From Treponema sp. (GTDB lineage Bacteria; Spirochaetota; Spirochaetia; Treponematales; Breznakiellaceae): DNA of 38,839 nt. This document shows, one piece after another, positions 8,857 through 16,957 of the stretch. Each line of letters begins with the position of its first letter. Position 1 is the first letter of the stretch. The notes beneath the pieces were generated by a model. That model was not told the DNA's origin. It ran no database searches and saw nothing but the letters and a program-made list of their open reading frames with translations. The stretch lies in NCBI GenBank assembly GCA_031260245.1, contig JAIRKH010000018.1, positions 1 to 38,839 of the forward strand, written 5' to 3'. The position numbers and the translations under genes were made by a program.

Positions 8857-10002
8857 ATGATAAGCGACGTTTTTACGGCGAAGGTAGAAAGCATAGCATC
8901 TACTGGCGCGGGAGTGTTGTCAAAGATGGGGCAAAGAGTGTTCGTGGACGGCGTCGCTCCATGCGATGTCGTCCGAGCGCGTATCACAGAAGAGCATAGA
9001 AACTGGGCGACAGCGGAAGTTGTTGATATTGTGGAACCGTCTCTCAAAAGACGAGCGCCTCTCTGTCCTTTATTCGGTATATGCGGCGGTTGTTCTCTTC
9101 AACATCTTGTCTACGATGCGCAAATCAAAGCAAAAGCGACTATTCTCAAAGACGCCTTTATTCATATCGGTGGTTTATCGGAATTGCCAGAATTAATAAT
9201 CAAGCAGAACAAAGAAAACGAGTTCGGGTACAGAAACAGGGTTAGGTTTCATGTAGGTAGGCAAGGACAAATCGGTTTCAAGGCGAAAAGAAGCGAAGAA
9301 ATCATCCCGCTTTACCAAGCAAATCCACCGGAGGTCAAAATTTGTCCTGTAGCAGATACGGGTATTAACGCCTTTCTCAAAAGTAACCCTTCTCTTAAAA
9401 GAGAGGCAACTGTTTATTCATTCAAAGATATTTTTTTAATTGAGGGAGAAAAAGGAAAAAGCCGCGGCAAAGTAAGAATTCTCGACCGAGATATTATTTT
9501 AGACGCGGGCGTGTTTTTTCAGAGTAACGCCCTAATGCTTGAGGAGCTTGTCAAAGATATTCTCTCTCTTGCAGGGGAAGCCAAGGGACCCTATCTGGAC
9601 GTCTATTCTGGGGTCGGTACATTTGCCGCGTTTCTTCAAGATTTCTCTCCCGCGCTCGATATTATAGAAGAAGACAAAACCGCATTAGCAATAGCACGGG
9701 AAAATATCAAAAATCTGGGGGAGATATTCGCAGTTTCGAGTGACAGTTGGGCAAGAATACAAAACACCAAAAAATACGGTCTCGTAATCGTCGATCCTCC
9801 TAGACAAGGGCTTTCATCATTTTTCCGCAATCGTCTTTGCAAGGACCATCCGCCAGTCATTATCTATGTGTCTTGTAACCCAGCCACGCTCGCACGCGAT
9901 AGTAAAGCGTTTGTCCAAGCCGATTACCGACTTGCTTCTCTCTCCATGTTCGACTTTTATCCACAAACTGCTCATATCGAAAGTCTCGCGGTATTCTGTT
10001 AA
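8857..10002 (+). CDS. rlmD: 23S rRNA (uracil-5-)-methyltransferase, RlmD/RumA type
   Basis: A 381-aa SAM-dependent enzyme of the TrmA/RumA family that methylates C5 of a uridine in 23S rRNA. Seen: an N-terminal TRAM domain (residues about 1-60) and a [4Fe-4S] cluster set Cys70, Cys76, Cys79 (CPLFGICGGC) with Cys163 (KICPV). The SAM-binding fold carries YLDVYSGVGTFAAFL, the motif is VDPPRQGLS, and the nucleophile is Cys340 in YVSCNPATLARD. The C-terminal HIE motif carries the general base. Length is slightly short for the family but all motifs are intact. There is no clear Shine-Dalgarno because a REP-like motif fills the gap, so translation may depend on read-through from the upstream gene. 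RlmD and RlmCD specificity cannot be told apart from sequence alone. Confidence 0.85.
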   Translation: MISDVFTAKVESIASTGAGVLSKMGQRVFVDGVAPCDVVRARITEEHRNWATAEVVDIVEPSLKRRAPLCPLFGICGGCSLQHLVYDAQIKAKATILKDAFIHIGGLSELPELIIKQNKENEFGYRNRVRFHVGRQGQIGFKAKRSEEIIPLYQANPPEVKICPVADTGINAFLKSNPSLKREATVYSFKDIFLIEGEKGKSRGKVRILDRDIILDAGVFFQSNALMLEELVKDILSLAGEAKGPYLDVYSGVGTFAAFLQDFSPALDIIEEDKTALAIARENIKNLGEIFAVSSDSWARIQNTKKYGLVIVDPPRQGLSSFFRNRLCKDHPPVIIYVSCNPATLARDSKAFVQADYRLASLSMFDFYPQTAHIESLAVFC

Positions 10003-10044
10003 GTGTCTGTCCCCCCATCGCGATACGATGGGGGGACAGACACT
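10002..10044. repeat. Perfect 19-bp inverted REP pair, bidirectional terminator
   Basis: AGTGTCTGTCCCCCCATCG (10002-10020) and its exact reverse complement (10026-10044) surround the loop CGATA. The element begins on the last base of the upstream stop codon and ends 5 bp before the stop of glnK, so it fills the gap between two convergent genes. It has no T-tract. Confidence 0.9.
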
Positions 10045-10049
10045 ATATC

Positions 10050-10391
10050 TCATCCTATGGCGGAAGACCCCGACTCGCTCGTCCTGATACGTATACATTC
10101 TTCGATGGGGAGAACAAATATCTTGCCATCTCCGATTTCACCGCTCCGAGCGGCGCGTATGATGGCATCCACTGTAGGTTTTACAAAGTTGTCATTTACA
10201 GCGATTTCGATGCGAACCTTCTTTAGAAGATTCACCTCAACTTCAACGCCGCGGTAACTCTCCATATACCCTTTTTGCTGTCCACAACCCATTGCGTTAG
10301 TAACAGACATCTTATAAACTTCAGCCTTATAGAGTTCCTGCTTCACTTCATTCAAGGTATGCGGCTGTATATAAGCAATTATCATTTTCAT
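10050..10391 (-). CDS. glnK: P-II nitrogen regulatory protein GlnK
   Basis: A 113-aa P-II signal protein that senses 2-oxoglutarate and ATP/ADP and blocks the ammonium channel AmtB through its T-loop. Seen: [10 protein letters not shown] start, T-loop [19 protein letters not shown] (about 35-53) and C-terminal signature [15 protein letters not shown]. Tyr46 is present, but position 51, the residue uridylylated in enteric P-II proteins, is Val. Regulation by GlnD at that residue is therefore excluded. The gene follows amtB by 21 bp with AAAGGAG in front of its ATG, giving the standard amtB-glnK order. It is presumably driven by the sigma-54-type promoter upstream of amtB. Confidence 0.93.
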   Translation of the reverse strand: MKMIIAYIQPHTLNEVKQELYKAEVYKMSVTNAMGCGQQKGYMESYRGVEVEVNLLKKVRIEIAVNDNFVKPTVDAIIRAARSGEIGDGKIFVLPIEECIRIRTSESGSSAIG

Positions 10392-10412
10392 TTTAATGCT
10401 CCTTTTGTAAAC

Positions 10413-11774
10413 TTACATATTACTGAAGATCTGGAATCCAGTATAGGCTTCAGCCTTATGTTCTGAAATATCAAGGCCCATAAGTTCTTCTTTAGGCGCT
10501 ACTCTCAAACCGACGGTTGCTTTAATAACCAAGAAGAGAATAAGACTAAGTATAGCCGTCCACGCGCCGACGGATACGACGCCCAAGAGTTGTACTCCCA
10601 ACTGATGAAAACCGCCGCCGTGGAGAAGTCCAACTACGTCGGCGTCTGGCGCGTTGCCCCATATACCAACCGCAATGGTACCAAATATACCACATACCAA
10701 ATGTACAGAAGAAGCGCCGACCGGATCGTCAATCTTGAGAACCTTGTCGATGAATTCAACCGCGGCGACTACCAGAACGCCGCCTATGAATCCGATAACA
10801 ACGGAAGCTCCGGGCGACACTACCGCGCACGGCGCGGTAATTGCTACAAGCCCAGCTAAAAGCCCATTGAGCGTCATAGAACAGTCAGGTTTTTTGAACC
10901 AAATCCATGAGAATATAAGAGCGCCGATAGCCCCAGCCGCGGCCGCAAGGCATGTGGTGACAGACACTCGCGCAATATTAAGACCGCTCCAAATTCCTCC
11001 GTCGCCTACCGTGGCGACGCCTGTAGATGCGGCGTTAAACCCAAACCATCCGAAGAACAGCAACAGTACGCCAAGCGCCGCATACGGAATGTTGTGTCCG
11101 GGAAAAGCTTTGATCAACACATGCCCATTGGCGTTTTTTACATACTTGCCGATACGAGGACCAAGAACCATAGCGCCAATAAGCGCCGCCCAGCCGCCGA
11201 CAGAGTGAACTACTGTTGAACCGGCAAAGTCATGGAATCCAAGGTTTGCGAGCCAGCCCTCGCCCCAGACCCAATGCCCTGAAATGGGATAAATGAATGC
11301 CGATATAAAACAGGTATAAATTAAATAAGATTTGAATTGCGTCCTTTCTGCCATGGCGCCAGATACGATAGTGGCCGAAGTCGCGGCGAACACGACCTGA
11401 AAAAACCAGCTCTTGTAGAAATTCCCATTCTCGACATTTAGTTCCATGGGTCCGTGAAAGAATTGATCTGTCCCTATAAATCCACCAAGAGCGTCTTTCC
11501 CATACATGAAACCCCACCCTATCATCCAATACATGATGACTCCAAAACAGAAGTCCATCACATTTTTCATAGTGATATTGGTGGCGTTTTTCGCACGGGT
11601 AAGACCTGTCTCAACCATGGCAAAACCGGCTTGCATAATGAAAACCAAAATTGCCCCAATAAACAGCCAGACCACATCTAGGGAAAAGCCTAGACTTTCA
11701 ACACTCTCCTGTGCAAAAAGAGAGGTTACCATAATCATCATAAACAGAGCTAATATAAAATTTTTTCTCTGCAT
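10413..11774 (-). CDS. amtB: Ammonium transporter AmtB
   Basis: A 453-aa inner-membrane ammonium channel. Seen: a cleavable N-terminal signal (cut near SLFA/QES), as in other Amt proteins, then about 11 hydrophobic segments. The Amt signature is HDFAGSTVVHSVGGWAAL, with the substrate-site Asp and first pore His. The second pore His is in GASSVHLVCGIFGT. The cytoplasmic tail (APKEELMGLDISEHKAEAY) is the usual P-II contact end. ATG has AGGAGG in front. It is first in the amtB-glnK operon and lies behind a recognisable sigma-54 promoter. It imports ammonium under nitrogen limitation and is closed by GlnK. Confidence 0.95.
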   Translation of the reverse strand: MQRKNFILALFMMIMVTSLFAQESVESLGFSLDVVWLFIGAILVFIMQAGFAMVETGLTRAKNATNITMKNVMDFCFGVIMYWMIGWGFMYGKDALGGFIGTDQFFHGPMELNVENGNFYKSWFFQVVFAATSATIVSGAMAERTQFKSYLIYTCFISAFIYPISGHWVWGEGWLANLGFHDFAGSTVVHSVGGWAALIGAMVLGPRIGKYVKNANGHVLIKAFPGHNIPYAALGVLLLFFGWFGFNAASTGVATVGDGGIWSGLNIARVSVTTCLAAAAGAIGALIFSWIWFKKPDCSMTLNGLLAGLVAITAPCAVVSPGASVVIGFIGGVLVVAAVEFIDKVLKIDDPVGASSVHLVCGIFGTIAVGIWGNAPDADVVGLLHGGGFHQLGVQLLGVVSVGAWTAILSLILFLVIKATVGLRVAPKEELMGLDISEHKAEAYTGFQIFSNM

Positions 11775-11806
11775 TTTTTCCTCCTAAATTATGCTTGTTT
11801 CTCTTA

Positions 11807-11822
11807 TACATAATTCGTGCCA
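11807..11822 (-). promoter_or_regulatory. Sigma-54 (-24/-12) promoter of amtB-glnK
   Basis: On the minus strand it reads TGGCACGAATTATGTA. The -24 element TGGCACG is a perfect match, and the -12 element ATGTA matches TTGCA at three of five positions with the key G in register. It lies about 33 nt from the amtB start. Its function fits the rpoN and nifA genes in the same window. Confidence 0.75.
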
Positions 11823-11860
11823 ATATCAGTTGCAGAGTGTCTATCCCTATGCTCCTATGT

Positions 11861-12379
11861 TTACCCAACACCGCCGCGGCGCATAGCAAGGTACCGTTCA
11901 AGTATCGCCTCATCCGGCGGGAAAACAATATCTATACGTCCCATTATATAGTGAAAGAGTCCTCCGAATTCCCAGTCCTTTGCTTCTTTCACAAGGCCTG
12001 ACGCTACAGGATTATTGTCAATATACCCAACAGTTTTCAGAAAATCTTCAATTCCGTTGATAATCCTTGACCAAAATCGTTCTCCCCACAGATGCCCTGT
12101 CATATTATGCTTCTTATTCCATCTTCTTGTGAAACTGCATTTAATCCATTGCATTATTTTAGATAATGATTCTCCTTTTCCCGGTGTGATAAGAAAATGG
12201 AAATGGTTATCCATAATGCAAAAATTACTGATGATAAAATCATACTTTGTTTTGGCGGCTTTAATAACTTCCAGAAACAAGTTTTTGATTTCCGACGTTT
12301 TCATTTCATAGTTACCACGATTTATTTTCGAGGTAACATGGTAAGTTACTCCCGCTTGGAGCTGACGAGGCTTTCTCAT
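11861..12379 (-). CDS. REP-associated tyrosine transposase (RAYT, Y1/IS200-like)
   Basis: A 172-aa single-domain Y1 (HUH) protein. Seen: the N-terminal strand (GVTYHVTSKINRG), metal-binding HUH motif NHFHFLITP (His59, His61), WGERFWS motif and catalytic Tyr119 in GYIDNNPVASGLV. This pattern is typical of RAYTs, the single-copy relatives of IS200 transposases that nick and move short REP palindromes. No second transposase gene or target duplication was seen. The REP-like GTGTCTGTCCCC family is concentrated within 4 kb on either side, and a degenerate copy lies at 11836-11848 between this gene and amtB. No clear Shine-Dalgarno. The C-terminus is rich in charged residues and ends in MRRGGVG. Confidence 0.85.
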   Translation of the reverse strand: MRKPRQLQAGVTYHVTSKINRGNYEMKTSEIKNLFLEVIKAAKTKYDFIISNFCIMDNHFHFLITPGKGESLSKIMQWIKCSFTRRWNKKHNMTGHLWGERFWSRIINGIEDFLKTVGYIDNNPVASGLVKEAKDWEFGGLFHYIMGRIDIVFPPDEAILERYLAMRRGGVG

Positions 12380-12462
12380 AGAGATATATGAGGAGTTAAG
12401 ATGTAATTTGCTTTGATTTTCTATAATTGTCTGTTCATTTTTTCTATGCTCTCGGAAAATAA

Positions 12463-12505
12463 TACAAAAATGTAGGTTACAAAAGCGTTATCCTACATTT
12501 TTGTA
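12463..12505 (-). terminator. 14-bp inverted repeat at the end of nifA
   Basis: TACAAAAATGTAGG (12463-12476) and CCTACATTTTTGTA (12492-12505) form a perfect stem around a 15-nt loop. On the minus strand the second arm ends in a T-rich stretch followed by TTATTTT, which fits an intrinsic terminator for nifA, whose stop lies in the stem. Confidence 0.75.
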
Positions 12506-14079
12506 GATTTATAAGATTTCCAGTTAATAGCGTAATGATGAACACGGAGTCCCATCTGCCTTTCCGTGATGCCTAGTCTACGGCTGGCAGCGGACATATT
12601 ACCTTCGCTGATTTTAAGAGCCTCGACTATAAGCTCTTTTTCAAGCCGTGAGAGAGCGGCTTCTAATGTGGTATTAGGTTCTGTTTGAGTAGAAGACGAC
12701 GACTGAAGACTTGGTGGTAAATTATACGCGTGGATAACCGAATCGGTTGAAAGAATTACTGCGCGCTCAATACAATTTTCAAGTTCTCGCACATTTCCGG
12801 GCCATGAGTAACTCGTCAATAAGTCAATAGCTGGTGAAGAGATACGCTTGATAAGCTTGTTGTTTTTCTCGGCGTATTTTTCAGCGAAATGGTCGGCTAA
12901 AAGCACAATATCGCTCTTTCGTTCTCGCAAAGGGGGAATATGCAAAGGAAAAACATTCAAACGATAATATAAATCTTCCCGAAAGAGTCCTGTTTTAACC
13001 GCTTCGTCAAGATTTTGATTTGTCGCGGCTATCAAACGGACGTCGACTTTTATAGTGACTGTCCCCCCGACGCGCTCAATCTCTCTTTCCTGAAGCACGC
13101 GGAGAAGTTTTGCTTGTATTGGAGGAGAAAGCTCGCCGATTTCATCGAGAAATAACGTTCCTTTATGCGCTTGTTCGAATTTGCCTTTGTGAAGATTCAT
13201 CGCTCCGGTAAAAGCCCCTTTTTCATGACCGAAAAGTTCGCTCTCTATGATAGATTCGGGTAGAGCGGCGCAGTTTATTTTGATAAAAGGCGCCTTGCTC
13301 CGTGGAGACAGACGATGCAATTCGGCGGCCATAAGTTCTTTGCCCGTACCGCTCTCGCCTGTGATGATAACAGTCGCGTCGCTAGGCGCTACCTGCGAGA
13401 GTAATTCGTAGACTTCACGCATAGCGTTACCTGTCCCTATGATGGCGCTACCTTCGGCTATATGAGCAAACTTTCCGATAGGGGGACAGTCGCCTTCGCC
13501 TTTACGGAGACAGTCGCTTTCATCGCTGTTTCGCAAGCGAAATTGTTCCTCCAAAATTCGCTCACGTAGCTTTGCAGAGTCCGAGATGATTGACGCTGTT
13601 TTTTCGAGAAAAGAGCGGTCCCAGGTAATTTGTTGTTCTTTATAGCCGTCGTTATTGAGACGACGTTCCGCGCTAAGGGTACCTATGACGGTCTTGCCGG
13701 AACGGATAGGGACACAGTAATACGTGAGTCCTTCGAGATCTTTTTGTGTCCTATTTTTTGCGCGATTCAAGAAACGGGAATCTTGCGATAAATCCCTCAC
13801 GATAATTGGAAGACCTGACTCAAAGACTCTACCTACAAGTCCTTCGCCAAGACGATAGCGTCCACGTGATTTTTCCTCGGTGGACAGACCGTAAGCCTCC
13901 TCTATCTTAAGAACGCCTGTAGACCTATCGAGGAGGGTCACCATACCCCAGGTGAGTCCTGCTCTCGTTTCAAGAAGGTTTAGAAGCGGCCCGAGCGCTG
14001 CCCTCAATTCCACATATTTGTCGAAAGTTCTCGCGATATCAAAGAGTAATTCCAGCTCTGTTTTTGGGTCGCTTAACAT
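12493..14079 (-). CDS. nifA: NifA-type sigma-54-dependent activator
   Basis: A 528-aa enhancer-binding protein. The ATG at 14079 is preferred (GAAGGAAG upstream); the ATG at 14106 has no Shine-Dalgarno. N-terminal GAF domain (residues about 15-165), then a linker with Cys190 and Cys198. The AAA+ domain has Walker A GESGTGKE (241-248), sigma-54 contact loop GAFTGA (288-293) and Walker B GTLFLDE. The C-terminal Fis-type helix-turn-helix is GNMSAASRRLGITERQMGLR. The GAF-AAA-Fis order and the ERQMGLRV.HY ending match NifA of nitrogen fixers. It activates sigma-54 promoters by ATP hydrolysis; targets probably include nif genes outside the window and possibly amtB-glnK. It follows the DUF5312-like gene by 34 nt. 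Another GAF-containing activator cannot be excluded. Confidence 0.85.
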   Translation of the reverse strand: MLSDPKTELELLFDIARTFDKYVELRAALGPLLNLLETRAGLTWGMVTLLDRSTGVLKIEEAYGLSTEEKSRGRYRLGEGLVGRVFESGLPIIVRDLSQDSRFLNRAKNRTQKDLEGLTYYCVPIRSGKTVIGTLSAERRLNNDGYKEQQITWDRSFLEKTASIISDSAKLRERILEEQFRLRNSDESDCLRKGEGDCPPIGKFAHIAEGSAIIGTGNAMREVYELLSQVAPSDATVIITGESGTGKELMAAELHRLSPRSKAPFIKINCAALPESIIESELFGHEKGAFTGAMNLHKGKFEQAHKGTLFLDEIGELSPPIQAKLLRVLQEREIERVGGTVTIKVDVRLIAATNQNLDEAVKTGLFREDLYYRLNVFPLHIPPLRERKSDIVLLADHFAEKYAEKNNKLIKRISSPAIDLLTSYSWPGNVRELENCIERAVILSTDSVIHAYNLPPSLQSSSSTQTEPNTTLEAALSRLEKELIVEALKISEGNMSAASRRLGITERQMGLRVHHYAINWKSYKSTKM

Positions 14080-14113
14080 AACTTCCTTCTGAAGTAACCT
14101 TACCATATAATAT

Positions 14114-15643
14114 CTATCGGCTTAGAAAAGTCTGTAAAAGTTTTACCATAGAGTAAATTTTTTTATAGCCTCCCTCTAACCTCTTAAGAAGCGGTACATC
14201 GGAAGCCGCTTCGAGTTCCTTCCAATTCATAATAAAGTCGTGTAAAGGTTTTTGCTTATCGTCAATCAGGGTTTTAAAAAATTTTCCTATAGTAATGAGC
14301 GACTGAGCCATATTGTTTATGATATCTTGCGCTGTTGTGTTTATCAATTTGAAGAGGTTGTTTGCATATTTCACGTGACTTTTCTCTTTTTCAGCCTTGG
14401 ATGCGTAGATTCTAAGTTTATCTCCATAGTCTCCTGATGAAGATAACGTCGCATCAAAAGCTTCTATTTTTTGAGGGATGTCGCCCAACTTGTATATGGC
14501 GTCTGACATTTGGTGGGACAGCATCTGATTTTGCCATTGTCCCTTGACTAAGAAAATATCACACAACGAGCGCAATTCTTTATTGAAAATTTCAAGCAAA
14601 AAAGTCTTTAAATATGCGAGCTCTTCAATATGACTAAACCCATCTAATCCCTTCTTAACAAAATTTTCATTTATCGCTTTAGTATAGTATTGGAGGTAAC
14701 TGATTTCCGTCTGCCCAAATATATCCCGCGCAAGGGTACCAATAACCTCGTCTTGCTCCGCATTGATGATTTTTTCAATAGTCTCTTGCGTACCGGCGCG
14801 TTTTTCTTCAAGCCATTCCTCAACAATATGTTCATTAGGAATATTCGGATTCACCTGAAGAACAGGATTTTTATCGACAATCCGCGCTATGAGAAGCAAT
14901 ATACTGGAACTCTGAATATCGTGGAGATGGGTAAGTAGTTTGTACCATTGGTCTATGTTGATTATTTCCATATCTTTGTATGCGTTAATTATTTTTATCG
15001 CTTTTTCCCAGTCCTGAATCATGTCCATAGTGTAAGCTGCTTCCATGAAATCTTTCAACTGATCGCTAACAGACTCGCCCGGAACAGTGGAAAATTGAGG
15101 CTTATAAATAAAATTGTGTTCCGAGATATTCTTATCGAACTTCTTCACGATACCGTAAAAGTCAAAAGAAACAAAATTGATGAAACGTAGTATGGTATTG
15201 TAACAATCATTTATTTGTTTTATCATGTCCGCGCTGAAAATAGCAAAAAAACTCTCCATCTCTTTTATTATCTCACCCGCTAACTGTTGCGGCGGCGTCG
15301 TTTTGGCGCGAGCTTCTATCGCGGTTTTACTAAACTCTTCCATCGCTTCAATTTGTTTCTTATCCATGAAACTTTCGATAGTAAATACCTTTAATTGAGA
15401 TGAAACCGCGGCTCTTTGCGTGAATATCTGCGCTCTTGAGATATTTTTGTAGATATTGTAGAAAAATTTTCCAACCTCGCCGTCGACCTTTCCTTGTTTA
15501 GGCTTATAAAATTTCTTGTACCTGCTTTGAGCAATATCTCTCGCCACCATTTTAAGCATTTTTTTCGTCTCTGCCTCCATCTTATTTCTGGGTTCGACGC
15601 TTGAAGAGAAAATTCTCTGTAATTTATCAAAAAAAGAAAACAT
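14114..15643 (-). CDS. Conserved spirochaetal protein of unknown function (DUF5312-like)
   Basis: A 509-aa, largely helical, soluble protein with no signal peptide or transmembrane segment. The N-terminus MFSFFDKLQRIF is amphipathic and could associate with membrane. The middle is rich in aromatic and acidic helices (FVSFDFYGIVKKFDKN, DQWYKLLTHLHDI). I recognise it only as resembling the Treponema family named DUF5312; no biochemical role is known to me. There is no Shine-Dalgarno before the ATG, and a promoter ends 6 nt upstream, so the mRNA may be leaderless. nifA follows directly, so the two are probably co-transcribed. Confidence 0.7.
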   Translation of the reverse strand: MFSFFDKLQRIFSSSVEPRNKMEAETKKMLKMVARDIAQSRYKKFYKPKQGKVDGEVGKFFYNIYKNISRAQIFTQRAAVSSQLKVFTIESFMDKKQIEAMEEFSKTAIEARAKTTPPQQLAGEIIKEMESFFAIFSADMIKQINDCYNTILRFINFVSFDFYGIVKKFDKNISEHNFIYKPQFSTVPGESVSDQLKDFMEAAYTMDMIQDWEKAIKIINAYKDMEIINIDQWYKLLTHLHDIQSSSILLLIARIVDKNPVLQVNPNIPNEHIVEEWLEEKRAGTQETIEKIINAEQDEVIGTLARDIFGQTEISYLQYYTKAINENFVKKGLDGFSHIEELAYLKTFLLEIFNKELRSLCDIFLVKGQWQNQMLSHQMSDAIYKLGDIPQKIEAFDATLSSSGDYGDKLRIYASKAEKEKSHVKYANNLFKLINTTAQDIINNMAQSLITIGKFFKTLIDDKQKPLHDFIMNWKELEAASDVPLLKRLEGGYKKIYSMVKLLQTFLSR

Positions 15644-15649
15644 ACTTTT

Positions 15650-15677
15650 ATAATACTCAAAAATGAATAAGATTCAA
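15650..15677 (-). promoter_or_regulatory. Promoter of the DUF5312-like gene and nifA
   Basis: On the minus strand TTGAAT (15677-15672), a 16-nt spacer and TATTAT (15655-15650). The -10 box ends only 6 nt before the ATG at 15643, predicting transcription to start on or next to the start codon. Confidence 0.6.
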
Positions 15678-15699
15678 GTAGTCTTAAAGTTAAAGTCAG

Positions 15700-15720
15700 C
15701 GTCTGTCCCCCACAGACAGA
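15700..15720. repeat. REP-like motif with small hairpin
   Basis: GTCTGT (15701-15706), CCCCC, then ACAGAC (15712-15717): the GTCTGTCCCC core followed by its own inverted half. Intergenic, between divergent genes. Confidence 0.55.
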
Positions 15721-15803
15721 ATGTTAGTTTGCAAACTAACAAACTAACACAAAAACTCAATCAAAACCCGAGAGACTTCCGTAATACAAGCGGAGGAAGA
15801 TAT

Positions 15804-16823
15804 ATGAAAACGATAGAACTATTAGGAGTGTGTGCAATGCTATTTTGTACTTGTTCGAGTTCAGCGAATGAAGATAATCTCCAGAGAGCGTTTGGAACCA
15901 ATACAAAATCCGTATCTCCGGTGTTTCTAGGATGTTCCGCAATTTCTTCAACGGAAATCTCGTTTCGCTTTTCACTGCCGGTCACTATTGTGTCGGTGAA
16001 ATTTGAACCGGCGTTAGAGGTAGAATCCGTTGAAAACGGGAAAACGGCAATCGTTCGTTTAAGCAGCGAAGTATCTGGTGGAAATCCCATAACAGCTAAT
16101 GTTTTGGTTGAAGATGGCAACAAAAACACGCTCAATGTGTTAGTTTCGTTCAGGTCGAGGAATGAAAAGCTTCCCCGTTTTCTGATAACGGAAATACGAA
16201 CAGAAACGGCAAAGCCAAAAGGGGAATTTGTTGAACTGAAAATGTTGGAAGATGGAAATTTATGCGCCTTACGAATGTTTACCGCGACAGACAGCGTAGA
16301 GACGCCGGTCTTTGAATTCCCGTCTGTTGAAGTGAAGAAAGGCAATTATGTAGTGATTCATCTACGGACTTATGAGGAAAATGCGATAAACGAAATCAAT
16401 GGCGATAAAACGGAGTCAAAGGCGAAAGATTCGTCTGATATAGCTTGGGATCTTTGGTTACCGGATTCTGTGGAGCGTTTGCGGAAAACAGATGCAGTTT
16501 TTCTCATGGATCAGGATGATAATGTCGTCGACGCGGTGGTGTTCACTGTGGATGACGCATGGGGGACTACGACGAACAGAGGAAACATAGAACAGGCGGC
16601 GGCGCTACTTGGGAAACAAGGAGCGTGGATTTTCGAGAGTGGAGACGTTCCCGCGCCAAGCCACGCCTTTTCTAGCGCAAATACCACTTCGACGAGAACT
16701 ATTTGCCGCGACGAGACTCTTTCCGACTCGAATACCGCTTCCGATTGGTATATTACTGCATCAAGCGGCGCGACGCCGGGTAAGCCAAACAATCCGCGCA
16801 AATATACTGCGAAGAAAAAATAA
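15804..16823 (+). CDS. Lipoprotein with lamin-tail (LTD) domain
   Basis: A 339-aa lipoprotein. The ATG at 15804 is chosen because GGAGGA lies 6 nt upstream and a signal peptide with lipobox LFCTC begins there; the longer frame from 15663 would add a non-secretory N-terminus. Residues about 40-120 form a beta-rich domain with an Ig-like look (AISSTEISFRFSLPVTIVSV). From about 125 (LPRFLITEIRTETAKPKGEFVELKM) a lamin-tail domain begins, with the usual NYVVIHL and VDAVVF strands and an insert rich in Asp, Lys and Glu. Such domains in bacteria occur on surface proteins and extracellular nucleases, often as ligand- or nucleic-acid-binding modules. No catalytic domain is seen. Function unknown. Confidence 0.75.
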   Translation: MKTIELLGVCAMLFCTCSSSANEDNLQRAFGTNTKSVSPVFLGCSAISSTEISFRFSLPVTIVSVKFEPALEVESVENGKTAIVRLSSEVSGGNPITANVLVEDGNKNTLNVLVSFRSRNEKLPRFLITEIRTETAKPKGEFVELKMLEDGNLCALRMFTATDSVETPVFEFPSVEVKKGNYVVIHLRTYEENAINEINGDKTESKAKDSSDIAWDLWLPDSVERLRKTDAVFLMDQDDNVVDAVVFTVDDAWGTTTNRGNIEQAAALLGKQGAWIFESGDVPAPSHAFSSANTTSTRTICRDETLSDSNTASDWYITASSGATPGKPNNPRKYTAKKK

Positions 16824-16915
16824 TCGCGAATATGAACTAAAAAAGTATGGGAATAAAAATACAACATAAAAATATGCGCTTACAAGAAAAGTAATCTGAA
16901 CCGTATCAAAGAACA

Positions 16916-16942
16916 GCGGCGTTCCAAGAGATGAAACGCCGC
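16916..16942 (-). terminator. Hairpin after the V-ATPase operon
   Basis: GCGGCGTT (16916-16923) pairs with AACGCCGC (16935-16942), 11-nt loop. It sits 15 nt past the atpK stop, and TGTTCTTT follows on the minus strand. It may also serve the lipoprotein gene coming from the other side. Confidence 0.7.
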
Positions 16943-16957
16943 CTAAAATTCAGCCGT

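Noticed and set aside
10956-10968. REP-like GGTGACAGACACT inside amtB as an insertion
   Set aside because: The coded residues (ARVSVTT) fit the normal Amt alignment, so it is probably a chance match rather than inserted DNA.
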